A stretch of 64,000 bases of DNA from Pyrodictiaceae archaeon (GCA_027036135.1 JALVSY010000016.1:434001-498000), one strand, 5' to 3'; numbered from the stretch's first letter, positions 1-10,559 are shown. Made by a program: numbers and translations. The notes: a model not told the origin generated them from the letters alone.

Positions 1-33
1 GCATATCTATTCTATTATCTTAGGTGCCCTTGC

Positions 34-918
34 TTGGCTCGGGCGATTAGTGCGAGGCTCGTATTCCTAGCCGACGAGGCTGCCGGGTACGAGGCACGTG
101 GCTTGCTTGGCCAGCACGGTCTCTCGGTCCTTGTCGAGACGGTTGATGAGGGGGGCCAGGTTCACCGAGTATTGTTTGACACTGGGCAGTACGGGGGAGC
201 AGTTGTTCATAACGCTAGGCTCCTCGGCCTAGACCTCGCTAGCGTAGAGGCTATTGCGCTTAGTCATCACCACTATGACCATACTGGTGGGCTAAAGGAA
301 GTCCTGGAGGCAATAGGTAAGAGCACACCGGTAATCGGGCATGTCGACTTGTTTAAGCCCTCCATATACATAAGGGATAACAACATTAGGCTAGACATAG
401 GCATTCCCTACAACCGTGGCGAGCTCGAGGCCCTCGGAGCCAAGTTCCTGCTGCTCCGCCGCAGCATAGAGGTGGCTCCGGGTATCTATTGGCTTGGCGA
501 GATTCCCCGCGAGTACCCCGAGCTCGCCCCAGGGCTTCCCGGGAACTACACGATAAGTTATGATGGCGAACTAGTGCCTCATACCCTGCGAGATGATACG
601 GGCCTCGCAATCATGGTTGAGGGCTATGGGCTCATAGTTATAGGGGGTTGTAGCCATAGTGGCATAGTAAACATAGCTGCATATGCATCCAGGCTGCTAA
701 ACGAGGCACCCAGGCTAGTTACTGGCGGCTTCCACATGGTATCCATGAACGAGGAGAAGATAAGGGAGGCGGCGAGGGCGCTACGCGAGCTAGGTGTTGA
801 GGAGGTTCATACCGGGCACTGTACCGGGCTAAGAGCAGAGTGCATGTTACGCGAGATGTACCGGGACAAGTTCAACAAGATACATACAGGGTACGTGATA
901 GAGATTAAGGGCGAATAA
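34..918 (+). CDS. MBL-fold metallohydrolase (dihydropterin/RFA-P synthase-like)
   Basis: ORF with HHHYDHTGG metal-binding motif and GGFHM/GHCTG C-terminal motifs; TTG start. Confidence 0.85.
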   Translation: MARAISARLVFLADEAAGYEARGLLGQHGLSVLVETVDEGGQVHRVLFDTGQYGGAVVHNARLLGLDLASVEAIALSHHHYDHTGGLKEVLEAIGKSTPVIGHVDLFKPSIYIRDNNIRLDIGIPYNRGELEALGAKFLLLRRSIEVAPGIYWLGEIPREYPELAPGLPGNYTISYDGELVPHTLRDDTGLAIMVEGYGLIVIGGCSHSGIVNIAAYASRLLNEAPRLVTGGFHMVSMNEEKIREAARALRELGVEEVHTGHCTGLRAECMLREMYRDKFNKIHTGYVIEIKGE

Positions 919-967
919 TGTTCTCGGCTTCTCCGAGGAGGACATGTATTAAGGCTGGGTAGTGATG

Positions 968-1219
968 CTAGCTGGCATGCTCAAGGGTATCGGCTGCTAG
1001 GACGAGGCTATACCAGTCCAGGCATCCCTGATAGCGCAGAGTGTCAGCGGCGTCGCGTAGGAGCTGGGCAGCGTACTCTAGATCGCTCTCGAAACCGCCA
1101 TAGCTCAGTACTTCTTCTAGGACGCGTAGCGCTTCCTCCATCTCTGGCAGTGTTCCACAGCTCTTGGCGACGCTCTGGACTATAGAGTATGCCTCCTCTA
1201 CTTGTCTTCTGTAAACCAT
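968..1219 (-). CDS. hypothetical protein
   Basis: Open frame 83 aa in an otherwise unoccupied interval; no family recognised. Confidence 0.5.
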   Translation of the reverse strand: MVYRRQVEEAYSIVQSVAKSCGTLPEMEEALRVLEEVLSYGGFESDLEYAAQLLRDAADTLRYQGCLDWYSLVLAADTLEHAS

Positions 1220-1243
1220 AGCCTGGGTACCCTGTCTCTTGGG

Positions 1244-1876
1244 CTAGTGTCCTCCTAGGAGTGCTGAGCGGAGCTCCTGGACGAGTATATAGTTTATCGT
1301 GTTCTCGACGTAGTTCTGTATAGGTGTCGGGTCATTGTTCTTTAGTGCCTTTTCGAATATCTTTATTGTTTCCTCTGCCTGGGTTACATTCATCGTCTTG
1401 AGCGTATGAACTACTTGTGCTATAGTGGAGCCTGGGATCTCCTTTGCTGGCTTATTGAGAGCTATCTCTGCGAGTATCCTTGCAGCCTCCTCAGCGTTAC
1501 CAGTGCATTGATAGTACCTCTCCGCAGCGTAGTAGGCCTTCTCTATGCCTAGCACTAGGTTTGCTACATCCCGCCAATACTTCTCGGCTAGCACTGGCAC
1601 AGCATTATTTATCTCGGAGAATGGGTTAGACGAGTTAAGAGCCTTGGTTACTACTGGTCTTGTGGCGTCGCGTAGGAGGCGGAACTCGTCACGAATAGTG
1701 CTATTGTACTCTACTAAGAGGGCTCTTAGCTGCTCCGGGTTCTTGATACATGTAGTTGAGAGGCTCTTTACAACGGGGTGCTGATAAACTATGATAGGCG
1801 TCACGAGAGCGACTCCTATGAGTATGATAGCTAGTGTAGTGGCGTAAAGTGCTCTGCCCAAGCCACCATTCCCCAA
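1244..1876 (-). CDS. hypothetical membrane-anchored protein
   Basis: 210 aa ORF, N-terminal hydrophobic segment (ALYATTLAIILIGVALVTPIIVY). Confidence 0.6.
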   Translation of the reverse strand: MGNGGLGRALYATTLAIILIGVALVTPIIVYQHPVVKSLSTTCIKNPEQLRALLVEYNSTIRDEFRLLRDATRPVVTKALNSSNPFSEINNAVPVLAEKYWRDVANLVLGIEKAYYAAERYYQCTGNAEEAARILAEIALNKPAKEIPGSTIAQVVHTLKTMNVTQAEETIKIFEKALKNNDPTPIQNYVENTINYILVQELRSALLGGH

Positions 1877-1906
1877 GTATATGGTTAAGGACCTTGTCTT
1901 CCAGGG

Positions 1907-3070
1907 CTAAAACGTCTTCCCTTTGCTTAGTCTCCCTCTAGAGGCCTGGCTGTGTAGGCTCCAGACACCGTATTGTGAGATGAGGTAGTTGGCTAGGAAG
2001 CCCACAACTATCCCTGTGAACCCGGCTAGTAGGTAGTTGACCCCTAGCTTTGTGAGCCCAATACCTATTACCAGGTAGCTCGTCATCGAGCCTAGTGCTG
2101 CCCCATGGTACCTAGCCCAGTAGCGAAGCCAGCCCCTTAGGCCCGGCTCTCTCCGCTTTCCCCGAAAGGTCCAGCGGTCGTGGAGAAAGAAGTTCCAAGT
2201 CAAACTAGTCTCGAACGCGGCTGGGAATGCGGCGTAATCTGTTATGCCGAGCACGCCCTTGAGTAGCCAGAGAACAGCTAGGTTCACAATAGTACCTGTA
2301 GCCCCCACGGTGACGAATTTCAAGGCGCGGTACTCGCCTAGCCTCAGAAGATCAAAGACATAGTCAAGCATAGCCCTGGGGCCTAGCTTGCTCTCGCCGC
2401 TATGCCTTTGCTCAAAGACGTAAGGCACCTCGGAGACCCTTGCACCCGGGGCCTTGGCGAGAATCTCTAAGAGAACCTTCCAGCTCCTTCCCTCGAGCCA
2501 TAGCCTCTTAACAAGGCTCCGCCTTACTAGGAAGAAACCACTCATGGGGTCACTTGTCCGCCGGGACTCAGCTAGCAAGACGTAGGCTAGGAGGCTTGCT
2601 ATACGTGAGATGAGCAACCTTATGCGGCTCCACCCTTTAACGCCTCCCCCCCTTGTATATCTCGAGGCAACGACGACGTCGGCCCCGCTCCTCAAAGCCT
2701 CCTCATATAGCCTGGGAACAACCTCGGGCGGATGCTGGAGATCAGCATCCATGATAACGATGAATTCTCCCCGGGCCTCGCGGAGTCCTCTAACAATAGC
2801 AGTGCCTAGTCCTCTCTCGCCTATTCTGCGAATAACACGGATAGGATACCCCTTCCTAGCTAGCTCTTGTGCTACTCTCCAAGTACCGTCGGGGCTATCA
2901 TCGTCAACAACTACTATCTCGTAGCTTATCCCCCTAAGAACCCTCGCTAGCCGATCAATGAGCAACTTTATGTTCTCTGCCTCGTTAAACGTAGGAACAA
3001 CGATGGATAATGTTACCGAGTTGCTCTTGACCTCGGTAGCCTGGCGGCTCCCCTTATCCTCGCTTTTCAT
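1907..3070 (-). CDS. dolichyl-phosphate mannose synthase-like GT2 glycosyltransferase with C-terminal GtrA-like membrane domain
   Basis: SIVVPTFNEAENI, VVDDDSPDGT, DADLQHPPE motifs followed by GtrA-like TM region (FVTVGATGTIVNLAVLWLL). Confidence 0.9.
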   Translation of the reverse strand: MKSEDKGSRQATEVKSNSVTLSIVVPTFNEAENIKLLIDRLARVLRGISYEIVVVDDDSPDGTWRVAQELARKGYPIRVIRRIGERGLGTAIVRGLREARGEFIVIMDADLQHPPEVVPRLYEEALRSGADVVVASRYTRGGGVKGWSRIRLLISRIASLLAYVLLAESRRTSDPMSGFFLVRRSLVKRLWLEGRSWKVLLEILAKAPGARVSEVPYVFEQRHSGESKLGPRAMLDYVFDLLRLGEYRALKFVTVGATGTIVNLAVLWLLKGVLGITDYAAFPAAFETSLTWNFFLHDRWTFRGKRREPGLRGWLRYWARYHGAALGSMTSYLVIGIGLTKLGVNYLLAGFTGIVVGFLANYLISQYGVWSLHSQASRGRLSKGKTF

Positions 3071-3146
3071 TTCATCTGCTCCTCGGCACTACCTCTCGGC
3101 TCCATGCCTGGCATAGAGCAGTGAGTTAGCAAAAAGCCTTACAAGG

Positions 3147-4503
3147 CTAATAGCCTCCTCTCGGCGAAGAATGGATAGCGTGTATAGCTGCAGCACTGAT
3201 AGTGGCGGCAATGAACCCTGCTAGTAACTCGGCTAGAGGACCTAGGCCCAAGAGATAGGTAGGGGCGAAGAGGAGCTGCAAGCCCCACGTAGCAAGGATT
3301 ACCCTTGAGCCGGTGCCTAGTATGCGCAGAGCAAGAGCAGCGCAGCTAAGTTGGCTAGGAGAAACGCTAAGGCAGCACCGTTTAGCCCGAGAGGCCTAGC
3401 TAAGACAATTATCGCGGAGACCAGCACTGCTAGGCGAATGGCTCCTATAACTACTAGTCCTCTTTCATCCCTACGCTTATTAAGAATATTGACAGCAGCC
3501 TGGATAGCGACAAAAGGGACGATACTCAGAGGCATTACTAGGAACGCCGTACCTGCTAGGCCTGCTAGCTCGGGCTTTACCAGCCTAAGGGTAAACCGGG
3601 GAGCCACCACGAAGAACACAACAATAGGTGTTGACAAGCCAAGACCTATGCGTAACTGATCCTCTATCACGGCTTCCTTCCCGCTCTCAACGCTTATGGG
3701 CAAAGCAGCGGTCATTAACGCATTGGGTATCATTGAGAGAGCTAAGACAGCCATTAGGCTTATGTAGAGGGCCCCGGTGTTCACTGGCTTCCCGACTATT
3801 AGCGCGAACAAGTATATGCTAAGGACGCTCATAAGCTGCAACGAGACAGCTTGTGGATAATTAGAAGCAGTTAGGCCAAGTACTCTCTTCACATACCTTA
3901 CCGCCTTTGCAAGAGAGGCCTTCCTTCCCAGCCTAAGTAGCACGGTTGCGGCGAGGGCGAGCAAGACAAGGGGATAAGCAATGTACCCTGCAAGGGCTGC
4001 TGCTAGGCCGTAGCCCAGCACTGCGAGTAGTGTTCCTAGGAAGAGCTTTGTGAGAGAACCAGTGAGCAATGCACGGAAGTACGTGTTGAACTTCTCGAGG
4101 CCCACGAGGCCCTGGATTAGGGCATAGACGACAAGCTGAGAAAGGCCAGGAGAAACGAGAAGAACGAGTACCCCTGGTAGCCGAGCAAGGAGGCAAGCCC
4201 AGTAGCGAGTCCTCCAGCAAGCACGGCTAATCCAAAGCCAGCAATTGCGGCGGCCACGTAGCCGTCTTCTCGGAGTTCTGCTACCTCGCGAATAACTGCT
4301 AGCGGTAGCCCAGCCGATACCAGCGTGGTAGCGAGCATGGCGGCACTTATGATCTCCGATGCCTCGCCCAGGTTACGTAGCCCTATTAGCCGGGGCATAA
4401 TGAGCCAGAAGAGTAGCCCGGTAAGAGATACGCTGAGGTTTCCCAGCACTATCCAGGAGCCACCAACAAACGCCTTTACAGATTCCCTGCTTAACTCGCT
4501 CAC
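3147..4503 (-). pseudogene. polysaccharide flippase (MOP/Wzx-like), broken by two apparent frameshifts
   Basis: N-part 4117-4503 and mid-part 3317-4105 join if frame changes near 4118-4150 (LLAFLS / QLVVYALIQGLVGLEKF); a C-terminal TM-rich frame (LGTGSRVILATWGLQLLFAPTYLLG...) continues to a stop at 3147 after a second shift near 3320. Confidence 0.7.
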
Positions 4504-4647
4504 ATCGAGACACCCGCTGATCAGAGAGCCCTACTGGTCAAGAGCTGTTGGGGCAGCAGGCCACTTGTCTCAGCGACACAGCTTGGTTTGAAGAGAAAGA
4601 ATAGTTTTCTCCCAGCATAGACCCAGAGGCTTGTGGAGCAGTAGTAG

Positions 4648-5778
4648 ATGAACCTAATGGGAGGCACAGTAATTATGCCTAGTCTCCGCTGCACTAAGTG
4701 CGGCCACGAATTCTCCCTGGACGATGCCAGGCTCATAGTGCCTCGTTGTCCTCGCTGCGGTGAAGTACTAGAGATAATCGGTGAGGAGCCTGTTTGGAGG
4801 CCCCGGGGCTCCGGGCTTGCTCGCTACTCCTCCATGCTCGTAATTAAGCCCGTGATGTACCGCGGCGAGGGAGGAACACAGCTCGTAGTTGAGGAGTACC
4901 GGGGTCTACGCCTATGGTTCAAGCTCGAGTACACGAACCCATCTGGTAGCTTCAAGGACCGCGGCTCCGCCCTAGCGCTTTCACACGCATCTATGCTCGG
5001 GGTTAGCTGCGTTGTCGAGGACTCCTCGGGTAATGCAGGACTAGCGGTTGCTAGGACAGCCCGCATCAGCGGAATGGAGGCCCTAATCGTTGTCCCCAGG
5101 GATGCGCCGGAGGGCAAGAAGCGCGCCATAAGGCTCCTCGGCGCAGGGCTCGTGGAGGCCGAGACGCGTGCTGCCGCAGCTTCTCTAGCCTCTAAGCTGG
5201 CTAGGGAGAAGAACTGCTACTATGTATATCACCTGGGCAACCCGTTCTTCATCCAGGGTCTCGAGACAATAGCCTACGAGGTCTATGAGCAGGAAGGTGT
5301 GCCAGACGCTGTTATAGCTCCATTTGGCTCCGGTGGTCTCTTCCTCGGCATAGCCCGGGGCTTTGAGAAGCTAAGAAGCCTGGGACTAGCGAGGAAACAG
5401 CCAGTAATGATAGCTGTCCAGGGCGTTGAGGTCCACCCCTTATATGATGCTGTTCATGGCTCAGTAGTGGCTAGTGGCTCCTCGCAGCTAGCTGACGGGA
5501 TACGTGTCCCCGATCCACCGCTGCTTAGCCAAGGAGCCAGGGTTGTCAAGGAATCTAGGGGCAGAGTAATCCTGGTGAACGATGAGGAGATTACTAGGGC
5601 GCTTCAAGGGCTCGTGGATAGGGGCTTCATAGTGGAGCCTACATCAGCTTCTGCGTTAGCAGCCCTAGACAAGATTATTGATGAGCTAAGAGAGAATGGT
5701 GTCCGCGACGTCTTGTTACCGTTGACTGGTAGCGGTCTCAAGGTTCTCGACGAGCTCGTAAAGCTTCTTGGAGCCTAG
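4648..5778 (+). CDS. thrC: threonine synthase
   Basis: N-terminal zinc ribbon (CTKCGHEF..CPRCGEV), PLP-lysine motif NPSGSFKDRGS. Confidence 0.9.
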   Translation: MNLMGGTVIMPSLRCTKCGHEFSLDDARLIVPRCPRCGEVLEIIGEEPVWRPRGSGLARYSSMLVIKPVMYRGEGGTQLVVEEYRGLRLWFKLEYTNPSGSFKDRGSALALSHASMLGVSCVVEDSSGNAGLAVARTARISGMEALIVVPRDAPEGKKRAIRLLGAGLVEAETRAAAASLASKLAREKNCYYVYHLGNPFFIQGLETIAYEVYEQEGVPDAVIAPFGSGGLFLGIARGFEKLRSLGLARKQPVMIAVQGVEVHPLYDAVHGSVVASGSSQLADGIRVPDPPLLSQGARVVKESRGRVILVNDEEITRALQGLVDRGFIVEPTSASALAALDKIIDELRENGVRDVLLPLTGSGLKVLDELVKLLGA

Positions 5779-7123
5779 CCTCCCTTTCCCAGGCCTCCTC
5801 GACTGCTAGGGGGTCGTAGAGCCAGGCCAGGAACGCTACGCCTATGAGGCCGAGTGCCGCCGAGAGCAAGAACACTATCTCTACCCCGGGTAACCCAGCG
5901 ACTTGCTTGCCGTAGAGATACTTGTAGAGAGGCCCACCTATCAGCGGCCCAGCAACCATCCCAGCATTAAAGAATGCTTGTTGTAGGCCGAACACCCTGC
6001 CACGTAGACGAGCAGGCACTAGCTCAGCTTGAATAGCTCTCAGCAAGGGTATAGAGATATTCATAGCAATGTTGAGCACAGCGGCTATTGCTACGAACTC
6101 CCAGTAGCCCCTAACAAGCCCCATTACTGCTAGGAAGAACCTCGCAACAAGATAGACTAGAACGAGGACCCGCTTACGCGCCACAGCATTAAGCCTATCA
6201 GCTATATGGGCAGCAGGGTATGAGACCACTAAGCCAGCTGTACCAGCAATAAGCATTATGGATGCAACCCTAGTCGGCGTCTTAGCTATGAAGTCCAATA
6301 CGTAGACAAGTACTATGCTCGACATTATGCCCACGGCTATGCCGTTCATCAAGCCATTGATGTAGAAGGCTAAGAGGCCCCGCTTAACCGCCAACGGTAA
6401 CTGGAGCAAGCCTCCATGAAATCTCGTCTTACCGCGATGTTCAGCCTCTCTACTCTCCCCGAGCGTCTCCTTGACGAGGAAGGCTAGGAAGACGCCTGGA
6501 AGAGTCGCAGCAGTTATTATTATGAAGGGCATCCGGAGCACAGCGAGCACGCCTTCACTCGCATAGAGCCTCTTGCTTACCTCGTACGCGGCCCCGCCAA
6601 TCACGGGGCCAACGATGTTACCGACATTGCTAGCTATAACGTATAGGCTTAGGGCCCGTGTCCGGAACTCTGGCCTAACACTCTCAACTATGAGGGTCTC
6701 AGCAACAGGCCATACTAGGGCAGAAGCAACGCCCTGCACGGCTCTGAGAACTATTAGTTGCCAAACACTAGTCGTCAACGCGTAGAGGATGCCGAGTACA
6801 GCGTAGAGAATCATCCCGGAAACAATCATTGCCTTCCGGCCTAGGCGGTCACTAATCCACCCCGAGACGGCTGCTAGAACAGCCCTTGTCCCCATGAAAG
6901 CCGATACAAGGACACCTATCTCCACGGCAGCGCGATAGGCGTGGAGCGAGCCAACATGCTCAGGTAGTTGTCGCAGCACGCCCTTGAGCGCAAGGATGTA
7001 GTAGGGCACGATGAGGTTAGCGGCGCTGAACCCTAACGGTATGAGAAACGATATTATCACTAAGGCCACTAGGTTGACCCTATATATGGTGGCTCCTCGT
7101 AGCCCCTGTCTCGTTCCCGGCAT
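5738..7123 (-). CDS. major facilitator superfamily transporter
   Basis: 12-TM-like ORF with MFS motif GWISDRLGRKAMIVSG; start set at internal ATG (MPGTRQG); overlaps thrC 3' end by 41 bp. Confidence 0.85.
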   Translation of the reverse strand: MPGTRQGLRGATIYRVNLVALVIISFLIPLGFSAANLIVPYYILALKGVLRQLPEHVGSLHAYRAAVEIGVLVSAFMGTRAVLAAVSGWISDRLGRKAMIVSGMILYAVLGILYALTTSVWQLIVLRAVQGVASALVWPVAETLIVESVRPEFRTRALSLYVIASNVGNIVGPVIGGAAYEVSKRLYASEGVLAVLRMPFIIITAATLPGVFLAFLVKETLGESREAEHRGKTRFHGGLLQLPLAVKRGLLAFYINGLMNGIAVGIMSSIVLVYVLDFIAKTPTRVASIMLIAGTAGLVVSYPAAHIADRLNAVARKRVLVLVYLVARFFLAVMGLVRGYWEFVAIAAVLNIAMNISIPLLRAIQAELVPARLRGRVFGLQQAFFNAGMVAGPLIGGPLYKYLYGKQVAGLPGVEIVFLLSAALGLIGVAFLAWLYDPLAVEEAWEREARLQEALRARREP

Positions 7124-7260
7124 AGCCTCGCCTGCCTCTAGTTCGCCAGCCGATGTATCGGCTCTAGATATAAGCTCCTGGTTATTAGGTTTACCCAGAA
7201 AGCAACAACACAACCCATACAAGCCACAGTATTATCTAAAATACCCCGAGGAGTCCTGCC

Positions 7261-7731
7261 ATGAGCCTCCTTAAGCCCCTTAGCCCGGCACGAGTCTTCT
7301 TCGCAAAGCTAGGGAGGGGAGCCAAGCTACCAGACGCTATAACAGAACTAGCGCTCGAAACAAGGTCAGAGTTCTTAATGGTTACGGCTATAGGTGGGTT
7401 CGCGAGAGCAAGACTAGCAGTATACGAGCAGACAACAACTACATACCACTACGTCAATGCAGAGCCTCTAGAGAACCATGTACTAGAGGTAATCACACTA
7501 AATGGTAATATAGTCTGCAAGAACAATGAGTGTAAACCACACCTACACGCAATAGTCGCGAGGAAGCCAGGCGAGCCACTAGCAGGGCACTTAGTAGAGG
7601 CCGAGGTTAATCCATTCCTAGAAGTCTTCTTCATAGACCCAGCGATACCGGGGAATGAGGCAGTAGAGGCACTTAGGCATAGATTCGAGCTAAGAACTAG
7701 TATAAAGCCCCTAGAGACAAGCGTAGAGTAA
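7261..7731 (+). CDS. PPC/DUF296 domain protein
   Basis: VFFAKLGRGAKLPDAITELA...ITLNGNI..KPHLHAIV...GHLVEAEVNPFLEVFF matches PPC (PCC/DUF296) pattern. Confidence 0.8.
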   Translation: MSLLKPLSPARVFFAKLGRGAKLPDAITELALETRSEFLMVTAIGGFARARLAVYEQTTTTYHYVNAEPLENHVLEVITLNGNIVCKNNECKPHLHAIVARKPGEPLAGHLVEAEVNPFLEVFFIDPAIPGNEAVEALRHRFELRTSIKPLETSVE

Positions 7732-7777
7732 AAATATTGAAATAAGGCTAGGCTATGTATTCTTTGTCCTATATGCC

Positions 7778-9232
7778 TTAGCCTTTTGTTACAGCTATTG
7801 GTCTTAGCCTTACTACTATCTTTGCTATGCCCACTTTCTGGGCAACGAACGCCACTCTGTCAACATCCTTGTATGCCTCCGGCATCTCTTCAACAACTGT
7901 TGCTCTATCACTCGCCCTTATCAGTATGCCCTTGGCCTCTAGCTCCCTTACTACTTGTGAGTATGTTTTCGTCCTCTTTGCTGCTGCTCTGCTCATCCAC
8001 CTACCGGCTCCATGCGGTGCAGTGTACCATGCCCTGGCTCCGCTTGGGACGCCTACGAGTATGTAGCTTGCTGTACCCATGCTACCCGGTATTAGGACTG
8101 GTTGGCCTATTGACTGGTAGTCCTTGGGCATCTCTGGGTGCCCTGGCGGGAACGCCCTTGTCGCTCCCTTGCGGTGCACTATTAGCTTCATCCTCTTGCC
8201 GTCAACGTCGTGCTCCTCTATCTTGGCGATGTTGTGGGCAACGTCGTAGACTAGTCTCATGCCTAGCTGGTCTGGGTCGCGGTGGAAGACCTTCTTGAAG
8301 CTCTCCCTTGTCCAGTAGGTTATGAGCTGCCTATTCGTCCAGGCAAAGTTGGCGGCGGCAGCCATTGCTCGTATGTAGTCTTGTGCCTCCCTACTACTAT
8401 AGGGCACGCTTGCGAGTTCTCTGTCTGGAGGCCTTATGCCATACTTCCTCATGGCGCGCTCCATTATCATGAGGTAGTCGCTAGCTACTTGGTGGCCGAG
8501 TCCACGGCTACCAGTATGGATCATTACCGTTACCTGGCCCTCGTGGGTAATGCCCATGGCCTTGGCTATAGCCGGGTCATATATCTTGTCAACAACCTGT
8601 ACCTCGAGGAAGTGGTTACCGCTGCCCAGGGTGCCTAGCTGTGCAGCTCCTCGCTGCTTAGCCCTCCTGCTGACCTTGCTGGCATCTGCTAGCTTCCAGC
8701 TCCCCTTCTCCTCTATGTGCTCTGGGTCCTCTGGCCACGCATAGCCCTTCTCAACGGCCCAGTCAACTCCCTCGTTTAGTACGCGGTCAAGCTCCTGGAT
8801 ACTCACCCTAACCTTGCCGGTGCTGCCGAGCCCGCTTGGCACGTTCCGGAACAACTCGTCTATTAGCTCGCGTAGCTTCGGCTTAACATCCTTTATGTCT
8901 AGATCGGTGCGGATAACCCTGACACCACAGTTAATATCGTAGCCCACGCCGCCAGGGCTAATGACGCCATCCTCGTCTATGCTCATTGCAGCTACTCCGC
9001 CAATAGGGAACCCATAGCCCTGATGCCCGTCGGGCATAACGATGCTATACTTCTGGATACCATGGAGGCAAGCAACATTGGCTGCTTGTACGAGCGTTAG
9101 ATCACCTTTCATCTTCTCGAGGAGGAACTCGTCAGCGAATATTATGGCTGGTACCCTCATACAGCCCTTGGCTCCCTTAGGTATCATCCACTCATAGTCA
9201 CTTATCTTCTCGAGACGAATATTGACTACCAT
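7778..9232 (-). CDS. rtcB: tRNA-splicing/RNA 3'-phosphate ligase RtcB, intein-free
   Basis: MPDGHQGYGFPIGGVAA, GGVGYDINCGVR, LGSGNHFLEVQ, HTGSRGLGHQV motifs. Confidence 0.97.
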   Translation of the reverse strand: MVVNIRLEKISDYEWMIPKGAKGCMRVPAIIFADEFLLEKMKGDLTLVQAANVACLHGIQKYSIVMPDGHQGYGFPIGGVAAMSIDEDGVISPGGVGYDINCGVRVIRTDLDIKDVKPKLRELIDELFRNVPSGLGSTGKVRVSIQELDRVLNEGVDWAVEKGYAWPEDPEHIEEKGSWKLADASKVSRRAKQRGAAQLGTLGSGNHFLEVQVVDKIYDPAIAKAMGITHEGQVTVMIHTGSRGLGHQVASDYLMIMERAMRKYGIRPPDRELASVPYSSREAQDYIRAMAAAANFAWTNRQLITYWTRESFKKVFHRDPDQLGMRLVYDVAHNIAKIEEHDVDGKRMKLIVHRKGATRAFPPGHPEMPKDYQSIGQPVLIPGSMGTASYILVGVPSGARAWYTAPHGAGRWMSRAAAKRTKTYSQVVRELEAKGILIRASDRATVVEEMPEAYKDVDRVAFVAQKVGIAKIVVRLRPIAVTKG

Positions 9233-9320
9233 TTAGCGGTCACCCGCCCCACTTGCTTCTCCGAAAACTTTTCTCCTAAGATATAGGCTACGATGCCCAG
9301 GGCCCGTTATAAGCGTGTGT

Positions 9321-9926
9321 TTAACTCCCCCGCTTCTTGACGACATAGAGCCCGTTATTCGTGGTAAAGGCTCTACCAGCACTATGCATTGCTATCCTCG
9401 CTCTACGTATCTCCCAGCCATAGTGCGTATTGAACAATGACTCATCAACATAGGCAGTAACTACATCAGCTACTACCAGGTAAACATCTTCGGCTAGATC
9501 ATCCAACAACCTGTGTACCTTAGCTTCTACTATCCCTATTGGCCGCGGCCTACTAAGCCTAGGAGCCCCGGTAACCGTGTCCCGGGAGACCTCTGCGCCG
9601 AGGACACTAAGCTTATTCACTCTGCGCCCACTAGTAGTCCCAGCACCATAGATGAAATCAACGTTCTCAACACCCAGGACATTAACCGTGAAGATGCCCG
9701 AGGCCTTGATGAGTTCGGTTGTATAGGCCTCCTTCTCGAGCGCAGCCACGATCCTCGGAGGCTCCTCGCTAAAGGGCATAACCCAGGAAGCAGCCATAAA
9801 GTTCACTCTCCCAGCGTGCTCGGCGAGGACGATGTACACTGGGCGTGGATGGAGAACATAGTACCACTTCTCACCCGTGTCTATGTAGCCGCGAGGCGCC
9901 AAGGCCCTTGCACCCTTCTTAATCAC
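9321..9926 (-). CDS. flavin reductase-like (FMN-binding split-barrel) protein
   Basis: FMAASWVMPFSEEPPRIVAALEKEAYTTELIKASGIFTVNVLG typical of flavin reductase-like domain; GTG start at 9926 chosen over longer ORF. Confidence 0.75.
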   Translation of the reverse strand: MIKKGARALAPRGYIDTGEKWYYVLHPRPVYIVLAEHAGRVNFMAASWVMPFSEEPPRIVAALEKEAYTTELIKASGIFTVNVLGVENVDFIYGAGTTSGRRVNKLSVLGAEVSRDTVTGAPRLSRPRPIGIVEAKVHRLLDDLAEDVYLVVADVVTAYVDESLFNTHYGWEIRRARIAMHSAGRAFTTNNGLYVVKKRGS

Positions 9927-9970
9927 TATTAAGTAGAACCGGTCGCGCCTAAAATAGCGAGGCAGCAGGG

Positions 9971-10246
9971 ATGGGGAGGCGGAGAGGAGCCATACACGAG
10001 GCAGTCGCGGGTTACTTCCACAGAGGAACAAGAGGCTACGTAGTAATAGCCGAGAGGGGAACAACCTCCGGCACTAAGAGGATAAGCTTCAAGGAAATCG
10101 AGAGAGTCGCTGCTGATAGAATAATACTCGTAAACGGGACCGTGATCCCTCTTCACAGAGTACTCTACATAGTTGACGAGAAAGGCAATATTCTCTGGAG
10201 CCGGTATAGCAGAGAGGGACAAGCAAGTGGCGAGGAGAAAGCGTAA
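9971..10246 (+). CDS. UPF0248/DUF504 (MJ1316-type RNA cyclic end recognition domain) protein
   Basis: KRISFKEIERVAADRIILVNGTVIPLHRVLYIVDEKGNILWSR matches the IPLHR...W.R signature. Confidence 0.8.
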   Translation: MGRRRGAIHEAVAGYFHRGTRGYVVIAERGTTSGTKRISFKEIERVAADRIILVNGTVIPLHRVLYIVDEKGNILWSRYSREGQASGEEKA

Positions 10247-10559
10247 AGCTAGGCGGAGAGCAGCGAAGAAGCCCTCTCGGCGAAGAGTAATCATTGAGAA
10301 CCTATACAAGGCGGGCCAGTTCTTCGCAGCAGTATTCATAGTACTCCTAGTAGTAGCAGCGATAGCGCTGGCCAAGGGCGATGAGCGAGACGCTAACCAG
10401 GCAGCCGAGTACGCCTACTACTCCCTGGTCATAAGCGTTGTACTCCTCTTAGCGGCTACAGCTTTAGAGGAGAGAAAGGAGGAGAGCACAGTGGAGGACA
10501 GGGAGGGTAGGAGGAGAACAGTTGCCGAGACACAGAAGACCAGGCAAAGAGAGGCCTAG
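10227..10559 (+). CDS. hypothetical membrane protein
   Basis: Basic N-terminus then two TM segments; GTG start at 10227; overlaps both flanking genes. Confidence 0.6.
   Translation: MARRKRKARRRAAKKPSRRRVIIENLYKAGQFFAAVFIVLLVVAAIALAKGDERDANQAAEYAYYSLVISVVLLLAATALEERKEESTVEDREGRRRTVAETQKTRQREA

Noticed and set aside
7786-8744. Plus-strand ORFs opposite rtcB (170 aa, 118 aa, others)
   Set aside because: Complement of unmistakable RtcB coding sequence; no domain resemblance.
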